A DNA stretch of 64,000 nucleotides from Dactylosporangium vinaceum (GCF_019904175.1 NZ_CP061913.1:7440001-7504000), one strand, 5' to 3'. Numbered from the stretch's first letter, positions 26,231 through 35,116 are shown. Numbers and translations: made by a program. Notes: generated by a model from the sequence alone, not told the origin.

Positions 26231-27181
26231 ATGAACGGACTGCGGGCAGGGCTGATCGGCGCCGGAATCGGCCTGCTGACGGTGTTGCCGGTGGCCCCGG
26301 CCCCTGCCACGGCGGCCGACGCCGTGACACTTGTCGCCACCGTCCCGGGTGCGCACGACATCGCCGCCGACCACCGCGGCACCGTCTACGTCACCGACCC
26401 CGCCCGGCACCGCATTCTGGCCGTGCGCGGCGGCACCCCGGCCGTCTTCGCCGAGCAGCTGGCCGAGCCCGCCGGCCTCGGCGTCGACGCCGCGGACAAC
26501 GTGTACGTCGGCACGCAGTACGGCCGCATCCTGCGCTTCACCCCGGCCGGGGCCCGCACGCTCTTCGCCACCGGCAAGGCCGCGGTGCTCGCCCTGACCG
26601 TCGACGCCGCCGGCGACGTCTACTGGGCCGACGCGACGACCGTGTGGAAGGCGACCCCGGCCGGGCAGGTCAGCCGGTTCTTCACGGCCCCGCGCCCGGC
26701 CGCCCTGGCCCCCGGGCCGCACGGCAGCCTGTTCGTGGCCACCGGCACCCAGGTCCTGCAGGTCGCCCCGGACGGCACCCGGGTGCAGGTCGCGACCAGC
26801 CCGGCCCGGGCCCTGACCAGCGACGGCGACCTGTACATGAGCGACGGCTGCACCGTGCGTCGCTACCCGGCCGGCCCGTCCCCGGCCGTGTGCGCCGCCG
26901 CGCTGTCCTTCGCGGGCGGCTCCCTGTACTACACCGACGCGAAGTCGGGCGCGATCGGCCGCGTCGACCCGCCGGCCGCGGCGAGCGCCACCGCCCCGGC
27001 CGGCACCGCGAGCGCCCCGGCATCAGCCGCCGCCCCGGCCGCCGCCGAGGCACCCGACGGCGGCGGCGGGGCGTGGGTCGCCGGTGGGCTGCTCGCCGCG
27101 GTGGCGGTGCTCGCCGCGGCCGGCGGCACCATTGCCCACCGCCGGGCACCCCTCAGCGCGGCCGGCCGCGGCCACCACTGA
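26231..27181 (+). CDS. secreted, membrane-anchored NHL/SMP-30-like propeller
   Basis: 316 residues. Signal peptide 1-28 (ending PATAADA), then repeats VYVTDPARHRILAV, VYVGTQYGRILRF, VYWADATTVWKA and LYYTDAKSGAIGRV, characteristic of NHL/YWTD-type propellers. An Ala/Pro-rich stalk at about 255-285 and a C-terminal TM helix (WVAGGLLAAVAVLAAAGGTIA) with a short basic tail anchor it to the outer face of the membrane. No enzymatic motif. The ATG was chosen because the signal peptide starts there; GAGGGGCGAG is upstream. Confidence 0.85.
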   Translation: MNGLRAGLIGAGIGLLTVLPVAPAPATAADAVTLVATVPGAHDIAADHRGTVYVTDPARHRILAVRGGTPAVFAEQLAEPAGLGVDAADNVYVGTQYGRILRFTPAGARTLFATGKAAVLALTVDAAGDVYWADATTVWKATPAGQVSRFFTAPRPAALAPGPHGSLFVATGTQVLQVAPDGTRVQVATSPARALTSDGDLYMSDGCTVRRYPAGPSPAVCAAALSFAGGSLYYTDAKSGAIGRVDPPAAASATAPAGTASAPASAAAPAAAEAPDGGGGAWVAGGLLAAVAVLAAAGGTIAHRRAPLSAAGRGHH

Positions 27182-27214
27182 ACACGGCGGCCCGGCTCCG
27201 CGACCGGCGAACGG

Positions 27215-28636
27215 TCACGGCAGCACCCAGCTCTGGTTCGTCTGGCCGTTGCAGGTCCAGATCTGGATCTGGGTGCCGTCGGCGCTGCTCTGCCCGGTCA
27301 CGTCGAGACACCTGCCGGTCTCGGGGTTGACGAGGGTCTGGCCGGTGCGCGCCCACCGCTGGTGCCCGTTGCCGTTGCAGTCCCACAGCTGCACCCTGGT
27401 GCCGTCGGCGTTCACGCCACCGGCGACGTCCAGGCACTTGCCGAGCGCCCGCAGCGTGCCGTCCGCACCGGCCGTCCAGACCTGAGCATTCGAACCATTG
27501 CAGGTGTACAGCTGGATCTTCGTCCCGTTCGCGGAGCCCGCGGCCGCCACGTCCAGGCACTTGCCGCCCAGGCCCCGCACCGCCCCGACGCCGCCGGGGT
27601 CGGTGGCGCCGAAGTGGATGTCGCCGCGGTGCAGGACCCGCGGGTCGTAGTACGTGCGCTTGACCGCGTCGCCGGTGTTCCATGCCGGGTCGGTGAGCCA
27701 GCCGATCCAGACGCTGAAGAACGTCCACCGCGGCTGGGCCGTGATCGTCTCCGGGGTCGGCACACTGCCCACTTCGGACAGTGCGATCGGCTTGCCGCCG
27801 GCGATCCCGAGCATGGCGTTGTACCAGGCGGTCGTCGGCTGCTTGTTGACCCAGGCGTCGAGGGTGGCCACGTCCACATAGGACGCACCGGGCCAGTAGT
27901 CGGCGACGTGGCTCTCGCCGCCGGCGACGTCCTTGAGGTTCCAGACCCAGACGAGGTTGCTGAGCCCCTTCGCGCCGGCGAGGTAGTCGTGGGTGATCTG
28001 GTACAGCTTGCGGCTGCCGTTCGCCCCCGGCCGCCCGCCCCACCAGGACCAGCCCTCGTTCATCTCGTGCTGCGGCCGGAACAGCACGGGGATCCCGCTG
28101 TTCTTCAGATCCTGCAGGTACGGCACCGCCTCGTCCAGGCGCCGCTTGAACGCGGTGTTCAGCGCCGTGCCGTCGGTGACGAGCTCGCTCCACTGGGCGT
28201 CGCTGAGCCTGCTCTCGATGGCGCCCGTACCGTAGTCCCAGTGGCAGGACGGCCCCACCGTGGGCGGGCACATGTGCCACACGAGCGCCGGAATCGTGCC
28301 CGCCGCCCACACCGACCTGGCCTGCGCGACGACGGTGGGCCGGGCGTCGATGTCGGCCTGCTCGAACGCGAAGTCACCGGCCCACTCCCCCGGATACACC
28401 CCGGTGATGTCATGCACCTTCTGCTGCCACGTGTTCGGCGCCGAGCTGGGCCCGTCCTGCTGGCCCGCGATGATCGACCGCCCGGTGATGGACTGCAGAT
28501 ACCGCACGACGTCGGCCGCGGTGGCGGTCCCGCCCGGCGTGGGCGCCGCACCGACGGGCGCGGCGGTGACGGTGACGATGGCGGTCGCGGCGAGGGCGGT
28601 GAGCACGACGGCCGCCCCGGCAAGAACCTTGCGCAC
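27215..28636 (-). CDS. secreted GH26 beta-mannanase with CBM13
   Basis: 473 residues. Signal peptide 1-30, GH26 domain about 40-340 with acid/base Glu191 in RPQHEMNEGWSWWGG and nucleophile Glu288 in ALSEVGSV, then a ricin-type CBM13 (about 350-473) carrying three QxW repeats (AQVW, HQRW, NQSW). It would hydrolyse beta-1,4-mannan outside the cell. The GTG start has AGGAGT upstream. The promoter region holds a TTAACTGAACCGAGTAAG element shared with the beta-mannosidase and the second GH26 gene. It is a close paralogue of the gene at 41577. An IS110-type transposase lies just upstream. Confidence 0.96.
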   Translation of the reverse strand: MRKVLAGAAVVLTALAATAIVTVTAAPVGAAPTPGGTATAADVVRYLQSITGRSIIAGQQDGPSSAPNTWQQKVHDITGVYPGEWAGDFAFEQADIDARPTVVAQARSVWAAGTIPALVWHMCPPTVGPSCHWDYGTGAIESRLSDAQWSELVTDGTALNTAFKRRLDEAVPYLQDLKNSGIPVLFRPQHEMNEGWSWWGGRPGANGSRKLYQITHDYLAGAKGLSNLVWVWNLKDVAGGESHVADYWPGASYVDVATLDAWVNKQPTTAWYNAMLGIAGGKPIALSEVGSVPTPETITAQPRWTFFSVWIGWLTDPAWNTGDAVKRTYYDPRVLHRGDIHFGATDPGGVGAVRGLGGKCLDVAAAGSANGTKIQLYTCNGSNAQVWTAGADGTLRALGKCLDVAGGVNADGTRVQLWDCNGNGHQRWARTGQTLVNPETGRCLDVTGQSSADGTQIQIWTCNGQTNQSWVLP

Positions 28637-28666
28637 GGGGACTCCTTCCCAGATCTGGAAGACTGG

Positions 28667-28684
28667 TTAACTGAACCGAGTAAG
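28667..28684. promoter_or_regulatory. mannan-regulon operator, GH26 copy 1
   Basis: TTAACTGAACCGAGTAAG shares the core CTGAACCGAGTAAG with the sites at 32504 and 43024. A -35-like TTGACT is at 28707-28702 on the minus strand, which would place the -10 within the operator; no good -10 hexamer is visible. Confidence 0.6.
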
Positions 28685-28710
28685 GCAGCTAAATCCAGTT
28701 AAGTCAACCG

Positions 28711-29961
28711 ATGCCTACGCCCGGCACAGCCGCCCCGAACACCCCACACCGCCACCCGCTCCCACCCGCCCGCCCAACCACCGTCGGCCCGACCACCGCG
28801 CGTTCTGCGCCACCGCCGACCCAACCACTGCGGGCCCACCACTGCGGGCCCATCACCACCGGCCCGACCTCAGCCGACCCGGTATCGACGCGCACAAGCG
28901 CACCCACACCGCCGCCGTCATCGATGGCAACGGCCGCCGACTCGGCCCGAAGACCTGCGAAACGACCAGCAAGGACCACTTGGCGCTACTGCGCTGGGCG
29001 GCCGGCCACGGCGACGAACGCGTCTGGGCCGTCGAGGACTGCCGCAACATGACCCGCCGCCTCGAACGCGACCTGCTCGCCGCCGGCGAACGCATGGTCC
29101 GTGTCCCGCCCGAGCTCATGGCCCCCGCCCGCGACGCCGCCCGGACCTACGGCAAATCCGACCCCATCGACGCCCGCGCCGTCGCCCGCGCCGCGCTCCG
29201 CGAGGACGGCCTGCCCACCGCGCACCTTGACGGCCCGGACCGCGACCTGCGCCTGCTGGTCGACCACCGCGAAGACCTCGTCGCCGAACGCACTCGCGCG
29301 ATCAACCGACTCCGCTGGCATCTGCACGAACTCGACCCCGGCTGGGACCCGCCAGCTCGATCGCTCGACCGCATCACGAACCTCGACCACATCCTGCACC
29401 GCCTCGGCCGGCTGCCCGGTGTCGTCGCCCAGCTCGCCGCCGCAATCACCCGCCGATGCAGCAACCTTACCGAGGAGATCAACAGCATCGAGGCGCAGAT
29501 CCGCGTCCTGGCCGAGCAACAAGCGCCGGCGCTGATCGCTTTGCCCGGCTGCGGGGCGCTGACCGCAGCGAAGATTCTCGGCGAGGCCGCCGGCATCACA
29601 CGCTTCCGATCCGCGGCCGCTTACGCCCGGCACAACGGCACCGCACCACTACCAGTCTGGTCATCCAACCGGACCCGTCACCGGCTCAGCCGCACCGGCA
29701 ACCGCCAACTCAACGCCGCACTCCACCGCATCGCCATGACCCAAGCCCGCTGCCACCCGCCAGCCCAAGAACTCATCGCCCGCCGAAAGGCAGGCGGAGA
29801 CGGCGGCCTCGAGGCCCTCCGCGTCCTGAAGCGTCGCCTCTCCGACGTCGTCTATCAAGCCCTGCAAACCGAAGCCGCACTCATCGGTTGACAGAGGAGC
29901 TATTTGCATTCCCTTCCCAGCACTTGGAGCGCTCCCGGCGGCCGGAGCGCTCCCGGCGGCC
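28711..29961 (+). mobile_element. IS110-type element or remnant, ends uncertain
   Basis: The span covers a transposase of the DEDD/IS110 family plus about 170 bp of unusual, Pro-codon-like, C-rich DNA upstream and an 18-bp direct repeat downstream. IS110 elements lack terminal inverted repeats and usually give no target duplication, so I cannot fix the boundaries. It separates the GH26 promoter from the beta-mannosidase gene. The upstream non-coding part is where IS110 relatives encode their bridge RNA, but I cannot fold it here. Confidence 0.5.
28842..29891 (+). CDS. IS110 family transposase, start codon unclear
   Basis: The DEDD N-terminal domain is recognisable: GIDAHKRTHTAAVIDG (first Asp), WAVEDC (Glu) and YGKSDPIDARAVARA (two Asp). 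A coiled region follows, then the C-terminal Transposase_20 part LIALPGCGALTAAKILGEAAG ... RHRLSRTGNRQLN. The homologous sequence begins near 28881, but no ATG or GTG exists in frame before it. CTG at 28842 is the only codon resembling a start, and TTG at 28980 would delete the first catalytic Asp. The protein is therefore either inactive, truncated at its 5' end, or uses a rare start. Confidence 0.8.
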   Translation: MRAHHHRPDLSRPGIDAHKRTHTAAVIDGNGRRLGPKTCETTSKDHLALLRWAAGHGDERVWAVEDCRNMTRRLERDLLAAGERMVRVPPELMAPARDAARTYGKSDPIDARAVARAALREDGLPTAHLDGPDRDLRLLVDHREDLVAERTRAINRLRWHLHELDPGWDPPARSLDRITNLDHILHRLGRLPGVVAQLAAAITRRCSNLTEEINSIEAQIRVLAEQQAPALIALPGCGALTAAKILGEAAGITRFRSAAAYARHNGTAPLPVWSSNRTRHRLSRTGNRQLNAALHRIAMTQARCHPPAQELIARRKAGGDGGLEALRVLKRRLSDVVYQALQTEAALIG

Positions 29962-29979
29962 GGAGGTGTTTCGGCGGCG
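29926..29979. repeat. 18-bp tandem repeat containing GGAGCGCTCC
   Basis: GGAGCGCTCCCGGCGGCC occurs twice head to tail (29926 and 29944), followed by a degenerate third copy. Each unit contains a perfect 10-bp palindrome equal to the core of the CebR cellulose operator TGGGAGCGCTCCCA. It lies between the convergent ends of the transposase and beta-mannosidase genes, so a terminator or IS-end role is also possible. Confidence 0.55.
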
Positions 29980-30090
29980 GCGATGAACGTGGTGGCGGTC
30001 TGGTGCGGCGTCTGGCGACGGTCGGTGCCGTGGGTCGCTCGGCGGCGGCGGGCAGCGGGTCGGGCGGTGGGTCGGGTAACGGGGTGCGGG

Positions 30091-32484
30091 TCAACGCGGG
30101 CGGGGCTCGTTCACGCAGCGCAGCACCGGGTGGCGGATCAGGGCCGCCCGGTCCAAGGGCGCGTCGCTGTGCACGGTCAGGGTCACGGACTCGCCCGGCA
30201 GCAGGGTGAGCAGGTGGTCGTCCACGGTGGCCGAGGGGTGGAGGCGGTCCGGGAACAGGGCCAGCTCGCGGATGACCGTGCGGGCCGTGACGTGCACGGC
30301 GTGGCCGCCCGGGACGTCGGTGACGTGGGCGTCGAAGTCGGCCGGTGGGAACGGCACCTGTGGGTCCTCGGCGAAGAAGCGCAGGTCGCGCCGGCCGTCG
30401 AAGGTGGCCTCCAGGACCTGGGCGGGCGCCCCGGTGAACGGTACGGCGCACACGGCGACCGCTCGGGGTGCGGCGCTCACCGCGACGGCTGCGGTGTCCA
30501 CTGTGGAGCCGTCCAGGTTGCGCAGGGTCAGGGTCAGGGTGCCGGTCCACGGCGAGGGCGTGTCGTTGACGACCGCGACGCCGTCCTCGTGGAACGTGAG
30601 CAGGCGCGCGGCGTAGGCGCGGCGCAGGGCGTACCACAGCGGCTTGCGGCGGCCGGCGCCGTCGACGGCGGCCCAGGACGTCACCGGCCAGCAGTCGTTG
30701 AGCTGCCACACGAACGTGCCCATGCAGTACGGCATGAGGGCGCGGAAGCGGCGCACCCCGAACGCCATGGCGCGGGCCTGGTTGAGCTGGGTCCAGTAGT
30801 GCCAGTCGTCGAAGTTCGACGGCTGCGGCAGGTGCTCGCCGAGGCCGGTCAGGAGCTTGCGGTTGCCGTCGGCGGCCTTCTGGTGGTGCCGCACGCCCGG
30901 TGAGTCGGGGGTCAGTGGGTCGTCGGTCACCGCGGCGCGCAGGGTCGCGTACGCGGGCGGGCCCTGGAAGCCGAACTCGGCCACGAAGCGCGGCGTGTAG
31001 TCGGCGTAGTGCGTGTAGTCGGCGCTGCCCCACACGGTCCAGATGTGCACGGTCCCGGTCGCCGGGTCGTGGACGTCGCCGTCGGGGTGGCCCGAGTACG
31101 GGGTGCCGGGCCAGTACGGGCGGCCCGGGTCGAGCTCGGCGACCAGCCGCGGCAACCGGTCGTGGTAGTAGCCGGCGCCCCACGTGCGCCCGCCGAGCTC
31201 GGCGGGCCAGCCCCAGTGCTGGTGGCCCTCGATGTTCTCGTTGTTGCCGCACCACAGGGCCAGGCTCGGGTGGCCCATGAGCCGGGCGATGTTGTCGCGC
31301 GCCTCGGCCTCGACCTCGGTGGCGAAGGGCTCCTCCTCCGGATACGCGGCGCACGCGAACGGGAAGTCCTGCCACACGAGCAGGCCGAGCTCGTCGGCCA
31401 GATCGTAGAAGGCGTCGGACTCGTACAGGCCGCCGCCCCACACCCGCAGCGCGTTGGCCCCGGCCGCGACGGCCTGGCCGAAGCGCTCCCGCAGCTGCGC
31501 CGGGCCGGTCCGGGCCGGGAAGGGGTCGTCGGGGATCCAGTTGAACCCGCGCACGTACACCGGCTCGCCGTTGACGATCAGCCGGAACGCGTCGGGGTCG
31601 AGCTCGACGCTGCGCAGGCCGACCCGGCTCGTGCGGGTGTCGTCGCCGGCGGTGACGGTCAGGTCGTAGAGGTGCGGCTCGCCGTGCCCGCGCGGCCACC
31701 ACAGCGTCGGCTCGGGCACGTCGACGCGCAGCGTGAGCTCGTCCTGCCCGGCGGTCGCCTTGCCCTCGACGCGCACGTCGCCGACCTGCGCCGACACCGC
31801 GACCGGGGCGGCGCGGCCGGCCGGGCGCTCGACGGCCACGGTGACGTCGACGCCGTCGGGGCGCACGCTCGGCCGCACCTCGGCGATGCGGGCCCCGGAC
31901 CAGGAGTGCAGCCCGATCGGCCGCCAGATGCCGGCGGTGACGAGTGTCGGCCCCCAGTCCCAGCCGAAGTTGCAGGCCATCTTGCGGATGAACTGGTACG
32001 GCTCGTCGTACGGCCCGGGCCGGTCACCGAGCCGCCGCAGCTGCTCCTGTGCGTATTCGTAGGGCGCCGTGAAGCCGACGACCAGGTCGTTGGCGCCCGG
32101 GCGCAGGTGCGGGCGGACGTCGAAGCGGTATCGGCGGTGCATGTTGGCCGTCGCCCCGACCTCGTGACCGTTCACGGTGATCGAGGCGATCGTGTCGAGG
32201 CCGTCGCACACCAGGTCGACGCGGTCGAATCCGTCGTCCTGCCAGTCGAAGCCCGTCGTGTACCGCCAGTGTGTCCGCCCGATCCAGCCGAGCCCGAGCT
32301 CGTGGTCGTCCACGTAGGGGTCGGCGATGAGCCCGGCGGCGAGCAGGTCAGTGTGCACGCTCCCGGGCACGGTGGCGGGGATCGACTCCAGGTGCGGCGG
32401 GCGGGTCCAGCGCGGATCGTCGGCGGCACCGGCGGCGGTGCCGGTCGCGCTCATCGTCCAGCCTTCGTGCAGCGTGCGGTACAT
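30091..32484 (-). CDS. GH2 beta-mannosidase
   Basis: 797 residues without signal peptide, so cytoplasmic. Architecture is that of GH2 beta-mannosidases: N-terminal jelly roll (GSVHTDLLAAGLIADPYVDD and NFGWDWGP), Ig-like domain, then TIM barrel with acid/base Glu416 in WCGNNENIEG and nucleophile Glu503 in FVAEFGFQGPP. It would release mannose from the non-reducing end of imported manno-oligosaccharides. The start at MYRTLHEGW has AGGGG upstream, and the leader carries a strong promoter with the mannan-regulon operator immediately after it. The open frame extends upstream only as antisense of the leader. Confidence 0.95.
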   Translation of the reverse strand: MYRTLHEGWTMSATGTAAGAADDPRWTRPPHLESIPATVPGSVHTDLLAAGLIADPYVDDHELGLGWIGRTHWRYTTGFDWQDDGFDRVDLVCDGLDTIASITVNGHEVGATANMHRRYRFDVRPHLRPGANDLVVGFTAPYEYAQEQLRRLGDRPGPYDEPYQFIRKMACNFGWDWGPTLVTAGIWRPIGLHSWSGARIAEVRPSVRPDGVDVTVAVERPAGRAAPVAVSAQVGDVRVEGKATAGQDELTLRVDVPEPTLWWPRGHGEPHLYDLTVTAGDDTRTSRVGLRSVELDPDAFRLIVNGEPVYVRGFNWIPDDPFPARTGPAQLRERFGQAVAAGANALRVWGGGLYESDAFYDLADELGLLVWQDFPFACAAYPEEEPFATEVEAEARDNIARLMGHPSLALWCGNNENIEGHQHWGWPAELGGRTWGAGYYHDRLPRLVAELDPGRPYWPGTPYSGHPDGDVHDPATGTVHIWTVWGSADYTHYADYTPRFVAEFGFQGPPAYATLRAAVTDDPLTPDSPGVRHHQKAADGNRKLLTGLGEHLPQPSNFDDWHYWTQLNQARAMAFGVRRFRALMPYCMGTFVWQLNDCWPVTSWAAVDGAGRRKPLWYALRRAYAARLLTFHEDGVAVVNDTPSPWTGTLTLTLRNLDGSTVDTAAVAVSAAPRAVAVCAVPFTGAPAQVLEATFDGRRDLRFFAEDPQVPFPPADFDAHVTDVPGGHAVHVTARTVIRELALFPDRLHPSATVDDHLLTLLPGESVTLTVHSDAPLDRAALIRHPVLRCVNEPRPR

Positions 32485-32503
32485 CTGCGGCCCCTGGTTT
32501 TGG

Positions 32504-32520
32504 CTTATGAACCGAGTAAG
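32504..32520. promoter_or_regulatory. mannan-regulon operator, beta-mannosidase
   Basis: CTTATGAACCGAGTAAG, one base shorter than the symmetrical site at 43024. It begins 8 bp downstream of the -10 box, over the expected transcription start, so a bound LacI dimer would block initiation. Confidence 0.65.
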
Positions 32521-32527
32521 TGGGCTC

Positions 32528-32556
32528 AACGTAGCCAGGCCCCTCCCGGCTGTCAA
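32528..32556 (-). promoter_or_regulatory. consensus promoter for the beta-mannosidase gene
   Basis: On the minus strand TTGACA, 17-bp spacer, TACGTT. Both hexamers agree with the actinobacterial housekeeping consensus. Confidence 0.7.
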
Positions 32557-32566
32557 TCTGCCGATG

Positions 32567-32595
32567 GCGACAAAGCGGGGCCGTGGGGCTAGCAT
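32567..32595 (+). promoter_or_regulatory. promoter of the first LacI gene
   Basis: GCGACA, 17-bp spacer, TAGCAT on the plus strand. The sequence CTGAACCGAG directly downstream (32599-32608) repeats the conserved half of the mannan operator, suggesting autoregulation. Confidence 0.5.
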
Positions 32596-32620
32596 CGGCT
32601 GAACCGAGAAAGGGGATGCG

Positions 32621-33637
32621 ATGAAGCGACCGACAATCGCCGACATCGCCCGCGAGGCCGGGGTGTCCAAGGGCGCGGTGTCCTACGCCCTCAACGGCCG
32701 CCCGGGCGTCTCCCCCGCCACCCGCGAGCGGATCCTCGCGGTGGCCGGCCGGCTCAACTTCCACGCCGACAGCAACGCCCGCGCCCTCGCCGGCGCGCAG
32801 GCCCGGGTCGTCGGCCTGACCCTGCAGCGCCCGCCGAGCACGCTCGGCGTCGAGCCGTTCTTCATGGAGCTCATCAGCGGCCTGGAGCTGGAGCTGTCCC
32901 GGCACTCCTACGCGCTGCTGCTGCAGATGGTGGCCGGGCGCGACGAGGAGCTGGCCTTCTACGAGCGCTGGCACAGCGAGGCCCGGGTCGACGGCGTGCT
33001 GGTCTGCGACGTGCGCACGGGCGATCCGCGGGTGGCCGCCCTGGAGGCGCTCGGGCTGCCGGCGATCGTCATCGGGCCGCCCGACGCCAGCGGCTCGCTG
33101 CCGTGCGTGTGGTCCGACGACGCGCAGTCGATGGAGGAGGCGGTGCAGTACCTGGCCGCGCTCGGGCACCGGCGCGTCGCCCGGGTCGGCGGCATCGCCG
33201 AGTTCGCGCACACCGCGATCCGCACGGCCGCGTTCACCGGGGTGTGCGACAGGCTCGGGCTGGCCGACGCGGTCACGGTCGCCGCCGACTACAGCGGCGA
33301 GTCCGGGGCCCGGGCCACCCGGCGGCTGCTCAGCCGCGACGACCGCCCGACGGCGATCATCTACGACAACGACATCATGGCGGTGGCCGGGCTGAGCGTG
33401 GCCCATGAGCTCGGGGTGGCGGTGCCCGGGCAGCTGTCCATCGTCGCCTGGGACGACTCACCCGTCTGCCGCCTGCTGCACCCGCCCCTGACCGCCCTGA
33501 CCCGCGATATCGGCGCCTACGGGGTCCGCGCCGCCCACCTGCTGCTCGCCGCGATCGCCGGCGACCCGGTCGCCAGCACCCGCGGCGAACCGGCCCACCT
33601 GAGCCCGCGCGGCAGCACCGCCCGCCTGATCCCATAG
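32621..33637 (+). CDS. LacI regulator 1, divergent from beta-mannosidase
   Basis: 338 residues with an N-terminal LacI HTH (TIADIAREAGVSKGAVSYALNG) and a sugar-binding-type sensor domain (YDNDIMAVAGLSVAHELGVAVPG, IVAWDDSPVCRLLHPPLT). The two residues after VS in the recognition helix are Lys-Gly, differing from the other two LacI proteins in the locus. Its gene faces the beta-mannosidase gene across 136 bp containing the operator and a half-operator. It is the best candidate for the CTTACT-GAACCG-AGTAAG binding factor. AAAGGGG precedes the ATG. Confidence 0.93.
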   Translation: MKRPTIADIAREAGVSKGAVSYALNGRPGVSPATRERILAVAGRLNFHADSNARALAGAQARVVGLTLQRPPSTLGVEPFFMELISGLELELSRHSYALLLQMVAGRDEELAFYERWHSEARVDGVLVCDVRTGDPRVAALEALGLPAIVIGPPDASGSLPCVWSDDAQSMEEAVQYLAALGHRRVARVGGIAEFAHTAIRTAAFTGVCDRLGLADAVTVAADYSGESGARATRRLLSRDDRPTAIIYDNDIMAVAGLSVAHELGVAVPGQLSIVAWDDSPVCRLLHPPLTALTRDIGAYGVRAAHLLLAAIAGDPVASTRGEPAHLSPRGSTARLIP

Positions 33638-33653
33638 CCCGGCCGCACCGCGA

Positions 33654-33675
33654 CCCCGCCCGACGGCGGGGCTTT
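33654..33675 (+). terminator. intrinsic terminator after LacI regulator 1
   Basis: CCCCGCC and GGCGGGG form a perfect 7-bp stem with a CGAC loop, followed by CTTT. Confidence 0.6.
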
Positions 33676-33706
33676 CGTCGTGCCGTGGTCAGGGCTTTTG
33701 TCCAGA

Positions 33707-33719
33707 TATAACGGTTTAG
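33707..33719. promoter_or_regulatory. upstream operator-like element of the ABC operon
   Basis: TATAACGGTTTAG is a partial dyad resembling the LacI site at 33771 (TAAA/TTTA arms around CG). The region is AT-rich for this genome and probably also contains the promoter, though I could not pair convincing hexamers. Confidence 0.35.
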
Positions 33720-33770
33720 CAAAGCCCCTTTACCGGTGGCCGGGGCCGGTGCCAAGCTGCGTCCGCTTCA

Positions 33771-33784
33771 CTAAAACGCTTTAG
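33771..33784. promoter_or_regulatory. LacI operator of the ABC importer operon
   Basis: CTAAAACGCTTTAG is an imperfect palindrome with six of seven base pairs matching around a central CG step, typical of LacI-family sites. It lies 22 bp before the binding-protein ATG. It differs from the GH26/beta-mannosidase operator, so a second LacI (that at 36854, in this operon) is the likely ligand. Confidence 0.55.
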
Positions 33785-33805
33785 GCCGAATGGAGCACAC
33801 CCCAC

Positions 33806-35116
33806 ATGTCCAGACGTTCATTCGTCGCCGTGCTGGCCGCCACCGCCCTCGCCGTGGCCGCGTGCGGCGGCTCCGGCCCGTCCGGATCGTCCGCCGACGC
33901 CGTCTCGCCGACCGACCCCGCCACGGTCTCCGGCGATATCACCGTGCTGACCAACCGCACGGACCTGGTCACCGACGGGACCATGCAGAAGTACGCCGAC
34001 CAGTTCAAGCAGCTGTACCCGAAGGTGAACGTCAAGTTCGAGGGCGTCACCGACTACGAGGGCGAGGTGAAGATCCGGATGAACACCGAGAACTACGGTG
34101 ACGTCCTGCTGATCCCCAGCACGGTGTCCACAGGGGACTACCCGAAGTTCTTCGCCCCGCTCGGGTCGGCCGCCGACCTGGCCGCCAAGTACAGCTTCAC
34201 CGACAAGGCCAAGGTGGGCGACAAGGTCTACGGCGTGGCCGGCTTCGCCTACGTCAACGGCTTCGTCTACAACAAGGACGTCTGGAGCCAGGCCGGCGAG
34301 TCGAAGTGGCCGACCACGCCCGAGGAGTTCATCGCCGCGCTGCAGGCGATCAAGTCGAAGACCGCCGCGACGCCGTACTACACCAACTACCACGACGGCT
34401 GGCCGCTGAGCTCCTGGTCGAGCGTCATCGGCTCGGTCAGCTGCGACCCGAAGGCCAACGACAAGCTGCCCACCACCGACCCGTGGGCGCCCGGCAGCGA
34501 CTTCACCGTCGGCGACACCCTGCTCTACGACATCGTGAAGAACAAGCTGTCCGAGGCCGACCCGACGACCACCAACTGGGAGGACTCGAAGGGCGCCCTG
34601 GCCAACGGGAAGATCGCGACGATGTGGCTCGGCTCGTGGGCCATCGCGCAGATGCAGGACGCGGCGAAGAAGGCCGGCAAGAGCCCGGACAGCATCGGCT
34701 ACATGCCGTTCCCGAAGCAGGTCGGCGGCAAGTTCTGCTCCGTCGTGGCGCCGGACTACCAGTACGCGATCAACAGCCACTCGAAGCACAAGGCGGCCGC
34801 CCGCGCCTGGTTCGACTGGTTCATCGACAAGTCCGACTCGGCCGCGGTCAACCAGGCCGTCTCCGCGGTCAAGGGCGCCCCGCTGCCGCCCGCGCTGAAG
34901 CCGTTCACCGACGCCGGGGTGCAGTTCATCGAGCTGTCCCAGGCCGAGTCGGCGCAGCTCACGAAGATCGACAACGCCTCCGAGGTCGGCATCAGCAAGC
35001 CCGACTACCGGCAGAAGATCGTCGACACCGCCCGCGGCGCCGCGCCCGGCGACCTCAAGGGCATCTTCACCGACCTGTCCAAGCGCTGGACCGAAGCGGC
35101 CAAGACCGTCGGCTGA
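33806..35116 (+). CDS. sugar ABC transporter substrate-binding lipoprotein
   Basis: 436 residues. Lipoprotein signal with lipobox AVAAC at about residues 17-21, then a family 1 extracellular solute-binding fold (KYADQFKQLYPKVNVKFEGVTDYEG; TMWLGSWAIAQMQDAAKKAG). It would capture oligosaccharides at the outer membrane face and deliver them to the two permeases downstream. Context suggests manno-oligosaccharides. GGAG is about 10 nt before the ATG. The codon composition is richer in Lys, Asp and Tyr than neighbouring proteins, as usual for binding proteins. Confidence 0.95.
   Translation: MSRRSFVAVLAATALAVAACGGSGPSGSSADAVSPTDPATVSGDITVLTNRTDLVTDGTMQKYADQFKQLYPKVNVKFEGVTDYEGEVKIRMNTENYGDVLLIPSTVSTGDYPKFFAPLGSAADLAAKYSFTDKAKVGDKVYGVAGFAYVNGFVYNKDVWSQAGESKWPTTPEEFIAALQAIKSKTAATPYYTNYHDGWPLSSWSSVIGSVSCDPKANDKLPTTDPWAPGSDFTVGDTLLYDIVKNKLSEADPTTTNWEDSKGALANGKIATMWLGSWAIAQMQDAAKKAGKSPDSIGYMPFPKQVGGKFCSVVAPDYQYAINSHSKHKAAARAWFDWFIDKSDSAAVNQAVSAVKGAPLPPALKPFTDAGVQFIELSQAESAQLTKIDNASEVGISKPDYRQKIVDTARGAAPGDLKGIFTDLSKRWTEAAKTVG

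Noticed and set aside
29904..30209. Gly-rich open frame after the transposase
   Set aside because: Produced by the 18-bp repeat and antisense of the beta-mannosidase end.
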